From: Gammaproteobacteria bacterium
Lineage (GTDB): Bacteria > Pseudomonadota > Gammaproteobacteria > Pseudomonadales > Cellvibrionaceae
Reading direction: 5' to 3'
DNA: 64,000 nucleotides
Assembly: GCA_004172865.1 (NCBI GenBank)
Contig: SEBV01000014.1
Coordinates: 62,001 to 126,000, forward strand
The notes beneath the pieces were generated by a model. The model had not been told where the DNA came from. It saw nothing but the letters and a program-made list of their open reading frames with translations, and searched no databases. A program made the translations under genes and the position numbers. Positions 18,016-26,918 of this stretch are shown piece by piece. How positions within the stretch are numbered: position 1 is the stretch's first letter; every line of letters starts with the position of its first letter.

Positions 18016-19662
18016 CTAAGGTGCGCCAATAAGGTCGCTCGCTTTGGCTGGAGTATTAATCGGCATGCGGATCGCCTGGCTGGCCTGCTCAAAGCTGTAA
18101 CCCAAAGCCAACAATTTCGGCTCGCTAAACGCGGGACCAAAGAAGGAAATTCCTACCGGTAAATGGTCGCCAGTAAAGCCGGCGGGCACGATTAAATCCG
18201 GGAAACCACTCAAGTTCGCATAGTTCGTCGCCGATTGGGTAGCTTCACCTGGTCCGGCAGGAGGTGCGGCCAATAAAGCAGGGCGGCGTGGTGATGTTGG
18301 GTAAACAATCGCGTCCAACTTGTTGAAGCTGATAATCCCTTCAAGCGCAGTACGCACCAAGGGCAAACCTTGGTCGCGAACTGAGGTATAGCGAAAATCA
18401 TCGAGCTTGCCGCTGGCCGCTTCGCGTTTCATCAATGTCCAACGGCGTGGGTTAGGGCCGGAAACCTCATCACGCAGCGAATGAAAACTGTCGGCCCGGG
18501 CGATAAGTTCGTTAATGTTTTTGGGATACTGCGGTTTGGTAGTCGCCAAATAATCGCCAATTTGCGCCGCGAACTCCGGGTAGCGAACTGCGCTGTAAAA
18601 CTCGGTTTTTACGTCCAGCAGCCATTTGGGATAGCGAACATCCACAATAGTCGCGCCCTGCGCACGCATAGTATTTAACGCGGCTTCGATCACCCAATCC
18701 ACTTCTTCATCAGCGCCAAGGAAATCGCGGGCGATACCAATACGCGCGCCTTTCAACGCATCTTTTTTAAGGTACTGTGTGTACTCTTTTTGGAATTTGC
18801 CTTTGCTTTTTTGCGTTGCGGCGTCCGCACTATCAACACCCGTTAACAACCCGAGGGAGACGGCCACATCGTAAACACTGCGCGCCATCGGGCCGCCAGT
18901 ATCGAAGGTAAGCGCGAGCGGGATAATGCCATCGCGACTTAACAAACCATGTGTAGGTTTTAATCCGACGATGCCGTTAGACGTTGAGGGCCCGCGAATT
19001 GAACCGCCGGTATCTGTACCAAAACCCAGCGGCGCATAGTCCGCCGCAATTGCAGCGCCGGTACCGCCGGAAGAGCCCGATGGCGTGCGTGTTAAATCGT
19101 GAGGATTCAAGGTTTGGCCGCCGAGCGAACTCATGGCCGCGCCCGAGGCAAACTCAGATAGATTTACCTTCGCCAGAATAATCGCTCCCGCATCGCGCAG
19201 GCGTTTCACGATAAAAGCATCGTCCGGCGGCAGCGAACCTTCAAGCATCAGCGAACCGCCCGTCGTTGGCAGATCAAAGGTATCGAAATTGTCTTTGAGA
19301 ACGACTGGAATACCATGCAATGGAGAACGCGGGCCTTTCGCTTTGCGCTCGGCATCCAGCGCTTTCGCAATCTCCAGCGCTTTGGGATTCAGGGTAATGA
19401 CCGCGTTTATTTTTGGGCCTTGTTTATCGTAGGCCTCGATGCGCGCGAGGTACATGGTAACCAATTGTTCGGATGTGAGACTGCCGTCTTTAAACGCCGC
19501 GTTAATATCCGCAATGGTCGCAGTCGCCAACGGAATTTGTGCCGCCCAGGCAGACGACCAGGCTGTCATCCCAAGGCAAGCGCTCAGTACTAAACGCGAT
19601 GTGAAGGATTTAATCGAACCCCTAACCGTTAAACCCGCACCAAAAGGCTTTATCTGCACCAT
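18016..19662 (-). CDS. Secreted amidase-signature enzyme 4 (canonical triad)
   Basis: 548 residues from the ATG at 19662. A TTG four codons further up is possible, but the GGGTGGG just before the ATG fits better as the ribosome-binding site. A signal peptide runs to about residue 41 (SSAWAAQ). Triad: Lys123 (VVLKDNFDTFDLPTTGG), cis-Ser197 (TPSGSSGGTGAA) and nucleophile Ser221 (GFGTDTGGSIRGPS). It is closest to the divergent amidase 5, sharing GSLPPDDAFI and GQTLNPHDLTR. It is the first gene of the long minus-strand array; its promoter must lie in the region shared with amidase 5. Confidence 0.9.
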   Translation of the reverse strand: MVQIKPFGAGLTVRGSIKSFTSRLVLSACLGMTAWSSAWAAQIPLATATIADINAAFKDGSLTSEQLVTMYLARIEAYDKQGPKINAVITLNPKALEIAKALDAERKAKGPRSPLHGIPVVLKDNFDTFDLPTTGGSLMLEGSLPPDDAFIVKRLRDAGAIILAKVNLSEFASGAAMSSLGGQTLNPHDLTRTPSGSSGGTGAAIAADYAPLGFGTDTGGSIRGPSTSNGIVGLKPTHGLLSRDGIIPLALTFDTGGPMARSVYDVAVSLGLLTGVDSADAATQKSKGKFQKEYTQYLKKDALKGARIGIARDFLGADEEVDWVIEAALNTMRAQGATIVDVRYPKWLLDVKTEFYSAVRYPEFAAQIGDYLATTKPQYPKNINELIARADSFHSLRDEVSGPNPRRWTLMKREAASGKLDDFRYTSVRDQGLPLVRTALEGIISFNKLDAIVYPTSPRRPALLAAPPAGPGEATQSATNYANLSGFPDLIVPAGFTGDHLPVGISFFGPAFSEPKLLALGYSFEQASQAIRMPINTPAKASDLIGAP

Positions 19663-19920
19663 ATACCCACCCAAAAATCCGTTAAGAAAGATCGTTAATA
19701 AAAAGCACGAATGAACTTGTGATAAGGACGAGGGGCATAGGGATTTACCCTACCGTGGGGCTATACCGCACTGCAATTTGGCTCGGCAAGAATGGCTCGA
19801 CAGGAATTTGGCTGGACAGAAATCGCACGCGATGAGCTTTTACAGCGGGCGATGCGGGGTGTTGTTGAAGTTGGACGTCTTACTGAAGATGGCATCAATT
19901 CACTTCACGAGAATCTCTTC
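19663..19920. promoter_or_regulatory. Divergent control region between amidases 4 and 5
   Basis: 258 bases between two outward-reading amidase genes. It contains a short inverted repeat, TAGGG-ATTTA-CCCTA (19738-19752), as a candidate operator. The frame of amidase 5 stays open back to an ATG at 19792 and would add 43 residues (starting MARQEFGWTEIARDELL). That would bury the signal peptide, so I treat it as leader sequence or a relic. No regulator gene for the array is seen nearby. Confidence 0.45.
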
Positions 19921-21579
19921 ATGACAAATCCTTTGCGTCAAAAAATCCTGGCGGGCGTCTTTTTAAGCGTGCTTATTACAACGTCTGCGTCCAGCTTTAG
20001 CGCTGAAAAACCTGCGCATTTATTACTGGAAGACGCCACCATCGCCGAACTAAATAGCGCATTTGCCGATGGCTCGCTCACTGCGGAAAAACTTACGGCA
20101 GCTTATCTGGCGCGTATCAAGGCGTACGATAAAACCGGCCCAACAATTAACTCAATCATCACGCTCAACCCCAATGCACTCAAAGAGGCGAAAGCGTTAG
20201 ATGCAGAGCGAGCGGCAGGTAAAGTGCGCGGTCCATTGCATGGCATTCCGGTCTTTTTAAAAGACAATATCGACACTTTTGATTTGCCCACGACGGGCGG
20301 CTCGCAATTGCTTGAAGGTTCATTACCACCGGACGATGCATTTATCACCAAAAAACTTCGCGCTGCCGGTGCGATTATTATCGCTAAAGCAAACCTGTCT
20401 GAATGGGCCGCTTCAGGTGGTTCAACTGGCGGTGCTCCACCGGCGATTAGCAAATTAGGATTTATCCCCGGCGGCTTTAGTTCTGCTGGCGGGCAAACGT
20501 TAAATCCGCACGATCTCACTCGCAGCCCATCAGGTTCATCGGGCGGAACAGGCGCCGGTATTGCAGCTGCCTTCGCACAATTCGGTTTGGGTTCGGATAC
20601 GGGCGGTTCAATTCGCGGGCCCTCGTCCCACAACGGTATCGCCGGTCTTAAACCGACACGTGGATTGATGAGTCGCGACGGCATAATCCCACTCGGTCTG
20701 TCTTTCGACACCGCAGGCCCAATGGCGCGTTCAGTTTACGATGTGGCTGCAACGCTGGGCGTTATGACCGGAGTTGATTCCGCCGATGCCGCCACGGCCA
20801 AAAGTGCAGGTAAATTTTATGCGGATTACACGCAATTTCTTAAACGCGGATCGCTAAAAGGCGCACGTATAGGTGTTAACCGCGATTACCTTGGCCAAGA
20901 CGCAGAAGTTGATAAGATTTTTGAAGAATCCATCGCCAAACTGCGCGAACTGGGTGCCGTTATCGTAGATCCAGTCGTTATTCCCGCTGCGTTGCGTGAG
21001 GGCCGCGGTTTCATCTACAACACCGTAGTACGCGCAGAATTTAAGGCCGACCTTACCACCTATCTCAAAACCACCAAGCCGGGCTTTCCTAAATCTTTTT
21101 CTGAAGTTGTTAAACGTTCCAATGACCCTACCACAAAATATCGTAGCGCCGGTAAAGCGTTCGGCCTCGCCTGGGTTTCTGAACCCGGCAACACACTTGA
21201 TCTTGATGACCCGATTTACCTCGCCATCAAAAATGGCGTATTGGCTTCAGTAAATACCACCTTCGACAACCTGTTCGCCGCAAACAAACTCGACGTAATT
21301 GTCTACCCAACCATGCCCCGCCCCGCTATGCCGATTAACCCAACGGATGGCATGGGTTGGCCAGAATCTGCAACCGCCTTTGCCAACTTCACCGGTTACC
21401 CGGATTTAATAGTACCCGCTGGCACAACCAAAGCTGGCCTGCCCGTTACCATTTCATTTTTCGGCCCGGCATGGAGCGAACCTAAATTGTTAGCATTGGG
21501 ATACGACTTCGAACAAGCAACTAAGGCACGCATACTGCCCCATACCACTCCGGTATTGGCGAGTGATGCATTGAAATAA
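19921..21579 (+). CDS. Secreted amidase-signature enzyme 5 (canonical triad)
   Basis: 552 residues from the ATG at 19921, chosen because a normal signal peptide follows (MTNPLRQKILAGVFLSVLIT, cleavage near SFSAE). Triad: Lys114 (VFLKDNIDTFDLPTTGG), cis-Ser206 (SPSGSSGGTGAG) and nucleophile Ser230 (GLGSDTGGSIRGPS). Compared with amidase 4 it carries a Gly/Pro-rich insert of about 23 residues (166-188), in the stretch between the catalytic lysine and the serines, which may reshape the active-site entrance. It is the only amidase of the five on the plus strand and is followed by a probable terminator. Confidence 0.9.
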   Translation: MTNPLRQKILAGVFLSVLITTSASSFSAEKPAHLLLEDATIAELNSAFADGSLTAEKLTAAYLARIKAYDKTGPTINSIITLNPNALKEAKALDAERAAGKVRGPLHGIPVFLKDNIDTFDLPTTGGSQLLEGSLPPDDAFITKKLRAAGAIIIAKANLSEWAASGGSTGGAPPAISKLGFIPGGFSSAGGQTLNPHDLTRSPSGSSGGTGAGIAAAFAQFGLGSDTGGSIRGPSSHNGIAGLKPTRGLMSRDGIIPLGLSFDTAGPMARSVYDVAATLGVMTGVDSADAATAKSAGKFYADYTQFLKRGSLKGARIGVNRDYLGQDAEVDKIFEESIAKLRELGAVIVDPVVIPAALREGRGFIYNTVVRAEFKADLTTYLKTTKPGFPKSFSEVVKRSNDPTTKYRSAGKAFGLAWVSEPGNTLDLDDPIYLAIKNGVLASVNTTFDNLFAANKLDVIVYPTMPRPAMPINPTDGMGWPESATAFANFTGYPDLIVPAGTTKAGLPVTISFFGPAWSEPKLLALGYDFEQATKARILPHTTPVLASDALK

Positions 21580-21916
21580 TGTGGTGAGGAATAACAGAGA
21601 AAATTGAATTTGATTTTTTAAGGTAGCGTTAAAAGACGTCGACATTAATAGTTAATTATTGCCAGCAGTGATACCCATATCCCGCTGGCTTTTTTATTTT
21701 TGCATTTACACGCCATACAACAATACTTCAATTTGATGCTACAAAAATTGGTAGGGTTAACCGATAAGCGCGCGTCTAATAAGGTGTAAGTCTTCATGTG
21801 CAGTGTTTCGTTGTCCTACACTTTCAAACTGAACCTTGAAAGATATAGGGCAACGTTTTTTACATCGTGAGAAAAATGAGGACTAAAAAAACTGAGGATT
21901 TATTGTCTGGGATGAT
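21580..21916. other. Gene-free stretch after amidase 5
   Basis: 337 bases between amidase 5 and the convergent receiver gene. Apart from the probable terminator at 21661-21698 I see nothing that codes. The remainder is AT-rich and shows no repeats. Confidence 0.5.
21661..21698 (+). terminator. Probable intrinsic terminator of amidase 5
   Basis: GCCAGC and GCTGGC form a six-pair stem around a 17-base loop and are followed at once by TTTTTTATTTT. The loop is long, so the strength is uncertain. Confidence 0.5.
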
Positions 21917-22330
21917 TTAAATAGTTTCCCGCTGCTGCGAAAAATTCAAAGTAGCTAACAGCGAATTAATTTGATCAATTTGTACGGGTTTAGTTAGCAG
22001 ATAATTAAATCTGGTTTCGCCTGATCTTATCCTTTCGGACTCAGCATCCCATCCCGTTAGCGCAACAATAATTACATTTTCTAAGCCGTAAGTTTTTCGG
22101 ATTGCTTCGGCGGTTTCGTAGCCGTTCATATCTGGCATTGCTATATCGAGAAATATGACTTGCGGCTTGAACGCAACGGCGAGCTTAATTGCCTCTAAAC
22201 CATCGTGAGCAGTGTGCGCATTATGGCCGTTTAATTCTAATAGCATCGATAAGGTTTCGGCAGCATCAATATTATCGTCTACGACTAAAATACGTAACGG
22301 AGTTTTATTATGATGAGAGTCTTGAGCCAT
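21917..22330 (-). CDS. Single-domain response regulator (receiver only)
   Basis: 137 residues forming one CheY-like receiver and nothing else. The acidic pair is in ILVVDDN, the phospho-acceptor Asp in VIFLDIAMPDMNGYE (about residue 61), the Thr switch in ALTGWD and the Lys in LLTKPV. It resembles the receivers at the C-terminus of hybrid kinases and is similar to the one at 43.2 kb in this window (shared LxVDDNxDxAxxLxxLLxLxGH). Without an output domain it probably acts in a phosphorelay or by protein contact. No kinase is adjacent. Confidence 0.92.
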   Translation of the reverse strand: MAQDSHHNKTPLRILVVDDNIDAAETLSMLLELNGHNAHTAHDGLEAIKLAVAFKPQVIFLDIAMPDMNGYETAEAIRKTYGLENVIIVALTGWDAESERIRSGETRFNYLLTKPVQIDQINSLLATLNFSQQRETI

Positions 22331-22673
22331 TATGTTCCCGATAACTATTGAGTTCTTTGCCGTTTAATGGATTGTTGTAATTTACGCAGAAAAATATTTT
22401 CTCAATTAAAACTACAACGTAAAATTTTTCAAATTTTAATTAGATGACACCTGAAAGTCTACAGTAGAACAGGCTTTCAAATTCAGTTGAGTTAATTATT
22501 TGAGACGTTTAGCAATACGATTAGTTTCTAGTGCCACATAAATAATTATTCTGTCATCACAAACATCCTTATCAAATTATTTCTTTATAAATTAGCGTTT
22601 TCACTCACTATAAAATACCTGTTTCGCATTTTTGACCAACGCAAAACGAGTAGTGCCTATTTTAAAAATTGAA
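22331..22673. other. Gene-free AT-rich stretch
   Basis: 343 bases upstream of the receiver gene and downstream of the DUF2934 gene, both on the minus strand. It must hold the receiver promoter. I see no hairpin, repeat or coding frame worth naming. Confidence 0.4.
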
Positions 22674-22883
22674 TTAAGTTTGATCAGGTTGTGCAGGTTC
22701 GGTCGGGCCAGTCGCTTCAGATGGATCTATTGATCGTTTTAATTCAGGTTTACTCTCGTCACCTGCCCCGGAAGCAAGAATAGTTGCGCGCTCCCAATGT
22801 TTGTCAGATTGACCATCTGGTTTGCCTTCGGCCTCCCAAATTTGATGAGCCAAGGTACGAATTGTTTCTTCATTGCTGCTCAT
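22674..22883 (-). CDS. DUF2934 small protein
   Basis: 69 residues. The first 35 match the DUF2934 pattern, with the core TLAHQIWEAEGKPDGQSDKHW followed by a short helix. The tail is Pro/Glu/Thr-rich and probably disordered. DUF2934 proteins are small, acidic and of unknown function; some are reported near stress genes. It stands alone, with exonuclease III starting divergently 200 bases away. Confidence 0.8.
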   Translation of the reverse strand: MSSNEETIRTLAHQIWEAEGKPDGQSDKHWERATILASGAGDESKPELKRSIDPSEATGPTEPAQPDQT

Positions 22884-23082
22884 ATAAAAACCTCAATATG
22901 GTCGATTCATCTGTCTATTTGTATGCGCTTTATAGCAGCCGATAATTCACCGTTCGGTGTGCTAACCCCCATAAGATTATTTTTTATTGTCGTAACATCG
23001 GCAAATCCTTCAATTTATTCGCTGCTGGTTTTAAGCCACAGAAGAATCCGTTCAATAAAACTATATTTTTGGTATGCAAGCC

Positions 23083-23853
23083 ATGAAAATCGCCACTTAC
23101 AATATCAATGGGGTTAATGGCCACCTCGCGGTATTAACGCGCTGGCTTTTAGAAGCACAACCGGATGTTGTGTGCCTGCAGGAATTAAAGGCACCTCAGG
23201 ATAAATTTCCTGAAAAGGCGCTCGCAGATATTGGCTATCAGGCTATTTGGCACGGACAAAAAAGTTGGAATGGCGTTGCGATTTTATCTCGCCTTGGCGA
23301 ACCCATCGAAGTTAGGAAAACACTTCCCGGCGACCCAACCGACGAACACAGCCGCTATATAGAAGCAGCGGTTAATGGCGTGCTCATCGGATGTCTCTAT
23401 CTACCCAATGGCAACCCAGCACCGGGACCAAAGCTGGATTACAAATTAAAATGGTTCGAACGTTTAACGCTACACGCGGCGGAGTTATACAAATCAAATG
23501 AGCCCGTTGTTTTAGTCGGCGATTTCAATGTTATTCCCACTGAAAAAGATGTATATAAACCAGAACGCTGGCTGGATGACGCACTGTTTCTACCGGAGGT
23601 TCGCGCAGCTTTTAAAAATTTAGTTGCACAAGGATGGACTGATGCCGTGCGTAAGCTACATCCCGATGACACCATTTATACCTTTTGGGATTATTTTCGC
23701 AATGCCTACGGACGAGATGCCGGTTTGAGAATCGATCATTTTTTACTGAGCAAAAAATTAACTAAGCGCCTGAAAAAATGTGGGGTTGATAAACATGTAC
23801 GCGGCTGGGAGAAAACGAGTGATCACGCGCCGGTTTGGATTGAATTGAAATAA
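23083..23853 (+). CDS. xthA: Exodeoxyribonuclease III (AP endonuclease)
   Basis: 256 residues from the ATG at 23083, where the family N-terminus MKIATYNINGVNGH begins; an ATG three codons earlier is also possible and no Shine-Dalgarno decides between them. Family motifs in order: LQELKAP with the metal-binding Glu, GDFNVIPTEKD, an FWDYFRNAYGRDAGLRIDHFL segment and the terminal SDHAPVWIEL with the catalytic His. The enzyme cuts DNA at abasic sites and trims 3' ends in base-excision repair. It lies 31 bases before the first DEDDh-GIY-YIG nuclease, suggesting a small repair cluster. Confidence 0.95.
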   Translation: MKIATYNINGVNGHLAVLTRWLLEAQPDVVCLQELKAPQDKFPEKALADIGYQAIWHGQKSWNGVAILSRLGEPIEVRKTLPGDPTDEHSRYIEAAVNGVLIGCLYLPNGNPAPGPKLDYKLKWFERLTLHAAELYKSNEPVVLVGDFNVIPTEKDVYKPERWLDDALFLPEVRAAFKNLVAQGWTDAVRKLHPDDTIYTFWDYFRNAYGRDAGLRIDHFLLSKKLTKRLKKCGVDKHVRGWEKTSDHAPVWIELK

Positions 23854-23884
23854 TTTTTTTAGCGGAATAAAAAAGGCTAACCAC

Positions 23885-25285
23885 ATGATCAAAGGAATTC
23901 CGCTGCCAGCAGTATTGGTTGATATTGAAACTACCGGTGGCACGCGACACGGAAGAATTACTGAAGTAGCAATTATTGAAATCGACGAACATGAAATACG
24001 TGAGTGGTCCACGCTTGTAAATCCGCAGATAGAAATTCCCGTTAACATCCAGATTCTCACTGGCATCACCAATGATATGGTTGCGTCAGCGCCGCCGTTT
24101 GAAGATGTATCGGAAGAGATATTTTTACGATTAAAAGATAAACTTTTTATTGCCCACAACGTTGGTTTTGATTACGGCTTTCTCCGCAAAGAATTAGGTA
24201 ATGTAGGAATTTCCTACAAAGCTCCGCTTCTGTGCAGTGTGCAACTATCGCGAGCGCTTTACCCCAATGCGCCAAGTCACAGTCTGGAAAATATCATAAT
24301 ACGCCACGGTATTTCGGTGCAGTATCGTCACCGTGCCTTAGATGATGCGCAGGCAACTTTCCGCTTTTTACAAATCGCATTGGGCGAACACGGCCTTGAA
24401 AAATTTCGTGCAGCATTCCATAAACAATTTCAATACGGCGATTTACCACTTAATGTTGACCCCACTATTATCAACGAAATTCCGCGCACACCAGGGCTTT
24501 ATTATTTATGGGGCGCACAAAATGAATTGCTCTATATCGGCAAGGGTAACAATATTCGGGCTGATGTTTTTGCGCAATTTCTTAGCGGTGAAAAGTCGCC
24601 ACTTGAAGCAAAACTCGCCAGCTTAACAGCCGATATAACGTGGGAAATAACACCGGGCGAACTCAGCGCCACTATACTTCACACTAAGAAAATAAATAGT
24701 TTAAAGCCAAGCCTTAATAAACGTTCACAAACTGTGGACAGTTTATGCAGTGTATTTTTAGAGGAAGATAAAAAAGGTTTACTGTTTCCACGAATTGTAT
24801 TTGCCGACGAGATTGCTCTTAAGTTGAATCGTCTTCATGGAATGTTCACCACAGAAAAACAAGCATTGAAAGAAATCAAAAAAATATTCACCGAAAAAAA
24901 CCTTTGCTTCAAGATGTTAGATTCACATGCTTCAGATGACCTATTCCCCTGCGAAAACACCCAATGCACATTATGTAATGCTGGCGAAAACTATTTAAAA
25001 CACAATATTCGCATGCAGGCAGCATTTGAAGAAATTGCACTTCGTCGCTGGCCATTTACAACACCCGTAAGCATTGAAGAATCCGCTAAAGGCAGCGAAA
25101 GCGTTCATATTATTGTGAGCAATTGGTGTTTATTAGGTATGGCTAAAAACTTGGATGACTATAAGGAAATTCTGTCTGAACCGGAAAATTACAAACTGGA
25201 TAGAAGTGTTTATAAATATTTGGTCAGGTATTTAAGCAGAGAGGGCAAAACCCCCAAGGTTAAACCTCTGGTATATAGTGAATGA
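23885..25285 (+). CDS. DEDDh exonuclease fused to a GIY-YIG nuclease (copy 1)
   Basis: 466 residues. Residues 1-170 form a DnaQ-like 3'-5' exonuclease with all acidic motifs (VLVDIETTGG, LFIAHNVGFDYGFL, HRALDDAQATF). Residues about 195-280 form a GIY-YIG endonuclease like that of UvrC and Cho (PGLYYLWG, LLYIGKGNNIR). The remaining C-terminal region ends without an RNase H-like or HhH part. Where UvrC binds an iron-sulfur cluster, this copy has C356-x4-C361-x2-C364 instead of the UvrC spacing. Fusions of this kind are known and are thought to act in nucleotide-excision-type repair. A tandem copy follows at once. Confidence 0.88.
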   Translation: MIKGIPLPAVLVDIETTGGTRHGRITEVAIIEIDEHEIREWSTLVNPQIEIPVNIQILTGITNDMVASAPPFEDVSEEIFLRLKDKLFIAHNVGFDYGFLRKELGNVGISYKAPLLCSVQLSRALYPNAPSHSLENIIIRHGISVQYRHRALDDAQATFRFLQIALGEHGLEKFRAAFHKQFQYGDLPLNVDPTIINEIPRTPGLYYLWGAQNELLYIGKGNNIRADVFAQFLSGEKSPLEAKLASLTADITWEITPGELSATILHTKKINSLKPSLNKRSQTVDSLCSVFLEEDKKGLLFPRIVFADEIALKLNRLHGMFTTEKQALKEIKKIFTEKNLCFKMLDSHASDDLFPCENTQCTLCNAGENYLKHNIRMQAAFEEIALRRWPFTTPVSIEESAKGSESVHIIVSNWCLLGMAKNLDDYKEILSEPENYKLDRSVYKYLVRYLSREGKTPKVKPLVYSE

Positions 25286-25396
25286 CGTTGAGTGCGGTGC
25301 CACACGGTAAAAAAATATTTTCACCTGTATAAACTCGCGGTTTGTATTATGTTAGGTTACGGCCAACCACACACACGTCAATCCGCGAAATATTAC

Positions 25397-26836
25397 ATGC
25401 TAAGAAGTTTTCCATTGCCTGCCGTTGTTATTGACCTTGAAACAACAGGCGCTAATGTGTCTTACGACCGCATCATTGAGATTGGCATTATTGAAATCGA
25501 TGAAGATGGAAGTACGCGCAAGTGGTCTTCTTTGGTTAATCCTGGAAGAGATGTGCCTAGCTTTATTGAGCAGTTAACCGGCATTACCAATTCTTTATTA
25601 TCGACCGCGCCGCGATTTGAACAAATTGCCAAAGAAGTATTACTGCGCATTAGAGGAAAGCGTTTTATTGCTCATAATGTTCGTTTTGACTACGGTTTTA
25701 TTCGCAACGAATTTTCCCGTCTTGCTTATACGTTTAAAGCATCTGTTATTTGCTCATTAAAACTTTCCCGTAGGCTTTACCCGCATGAATCTGCGCACGG
25801 CTTGCAAGCTATTATTCAACGTTACAATTTACATATTACCAAGCGACACCGCGCGCTTGACGACGCCGATGCTGCATATCAATTTTTACTCATAGCCGAA
25901 CAGGAACACGGCGTAGAAAAAGTCAGCGCCATCCTTTCCCATGAGAAAAAATCGTCAACTATTCCTACTGCACTGAGTCATGACGTAGTTGCAAGCTTAC
26001 CGCAACAACCCGGCGTATATTATTTTTGGGGCACTAATGCCGAGCTTTTGTATGTTGGCAAAGGGATTAATATTCGCAAGCGTGTGCTTTCGCATTTTTC
26101 CAGTGATCACAAAAACGCAAAAGAAATGCGACTCTGCCAACAAATTTCAAATGTTACCTGGGATATTACTGCTGGTGAATTGAGCGCATTGATATTGGAA
26201 TCGTGCAAAATAAAGCAATTAAAGCCCATCTTTAATCGCAAGTTACGTCGCCCGCGTGTGCTCTACAGTATTCTGTTGCAAAAGAATGACAAAGGTTGGT
26301 TGACGCCTGCTATTGTTCAACTGGCCGATACCGCAAGTAATTCTTCTTCGCTCTATGGTTTATTTCCATCGAAAAATAAAGCGAAAGAAACTATACGATC
26401 AATCAGTCATGAACATAAATTATGTTATTACGCGTGCGATCTTGAAGCCATAATGCAGCGGCCCTGCACGCGTTATCAACTTAAAAAATGTAGCGGCCTT
26501 TGTGTTGGCACATTGCCTGCATCCGAACATAACGACACTATTACCACAGCATTGCATTCATTTGCGTTAAAAGTTTGGCCATTTAGTGGTGCTGTTGCTT
26601 TGCGAGAAATTGAGCATCAGCACGATAATGATCCATTTTTGATCGTGAATAATTGGCAAGTCCTTGGTAGCGGTCGCGTGCAAAATTCCGTGGCCGTTAT
26701 TACCAACAAATACGATGAACCACTGGATAAAGATGCTTACCAATATTTAGTGAAAGCGATTTTGGGAGGATCTAAAAAAATCCATGTGCAAGCATTATTA
26801 TCGTTAAACTATGAGCACGCAGTTGAAACAATGTGA
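25397..26836 (+). CDS. DEDDh exonuclease fused to a GIY-YIG nuclease (copy 2)
   Basis: 479 residues from the ATG at 25397. The frame is open back to a GTG at 25292, but homology with copy 1 starts at this ATG (MLRSFPLPAVVIDLETTG). It has the same order as copy 1: exonuclease (DLETTG, FIAHNVRFDYGFI, HRALDDADAAY), then GIY-YIG (PGVYYFWG, LLYVGKGINIR). Its C-terminal part keeps a UvrC-like cluster, C357-x7-C365-x3-C369 within RPCTRYQLKKCSGLCVG, with further cysteines at 343 and 347; this spacing binds a 4Fe-4S cluster in UvrC. The pair therefore looks like a duplication in which only this copy has the UvrC-type metal site. Confidence 0.88.
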   Translation: MLRSFPLPAVVIDLETTGANVSYDRIIEIGIIEIDEDGSTRKWSSLVNPGRDVPSFIEQLTGITNSLLSTAPRFEQIAKEVLLRIRGKRFIAHNVRFDYGFIRNEFSRLAYTFKASVICSLKLSRRLYPHESAHGLQAIIQRYNLHITKRHRALDDADAAYQFLLIAEQEHGVEKVSAILSHEKKSSTIPTALSHDVVASLPQQPGVYYFWGTNAELLYVGKGINIRKRVLSHFSSDHKNAKEMRLCQQISNVTWDITAGELSALILESCKIKQLKPIFNRKLRRPRVLYSILLQKNDKGWLTPAIVQLADTASNSSSLYGLFPSKNKAKETIRSISHEHKLCYYACDLEAIMQRPCTRYQLKKCSGLCVGTLPASEHNDTITTALHSFALKVWPFSGAVALREIEHQHDNDPFLIVNNWQVLGSGRVQNSVAVITNKYDEPLDKDAYQYLVKAILGGSKKIHVQALLSLNYEHAVETM

Positions 26837-26918
26837 TGTAAAAATTAAGTTGTGTTATACCTGTTAATAAATCGTTTTCTAACATTAAAAATTTACTGAA
26901 TTAAGAAGAGTTAAAGAC

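Noticed and set aside
20103-20711. 202-residue minus-strand frame, proline-rich
   Set aside because: Antisense shadow of amidase 5; its repeats mirror the Gly/Ser-rich amidase signature.
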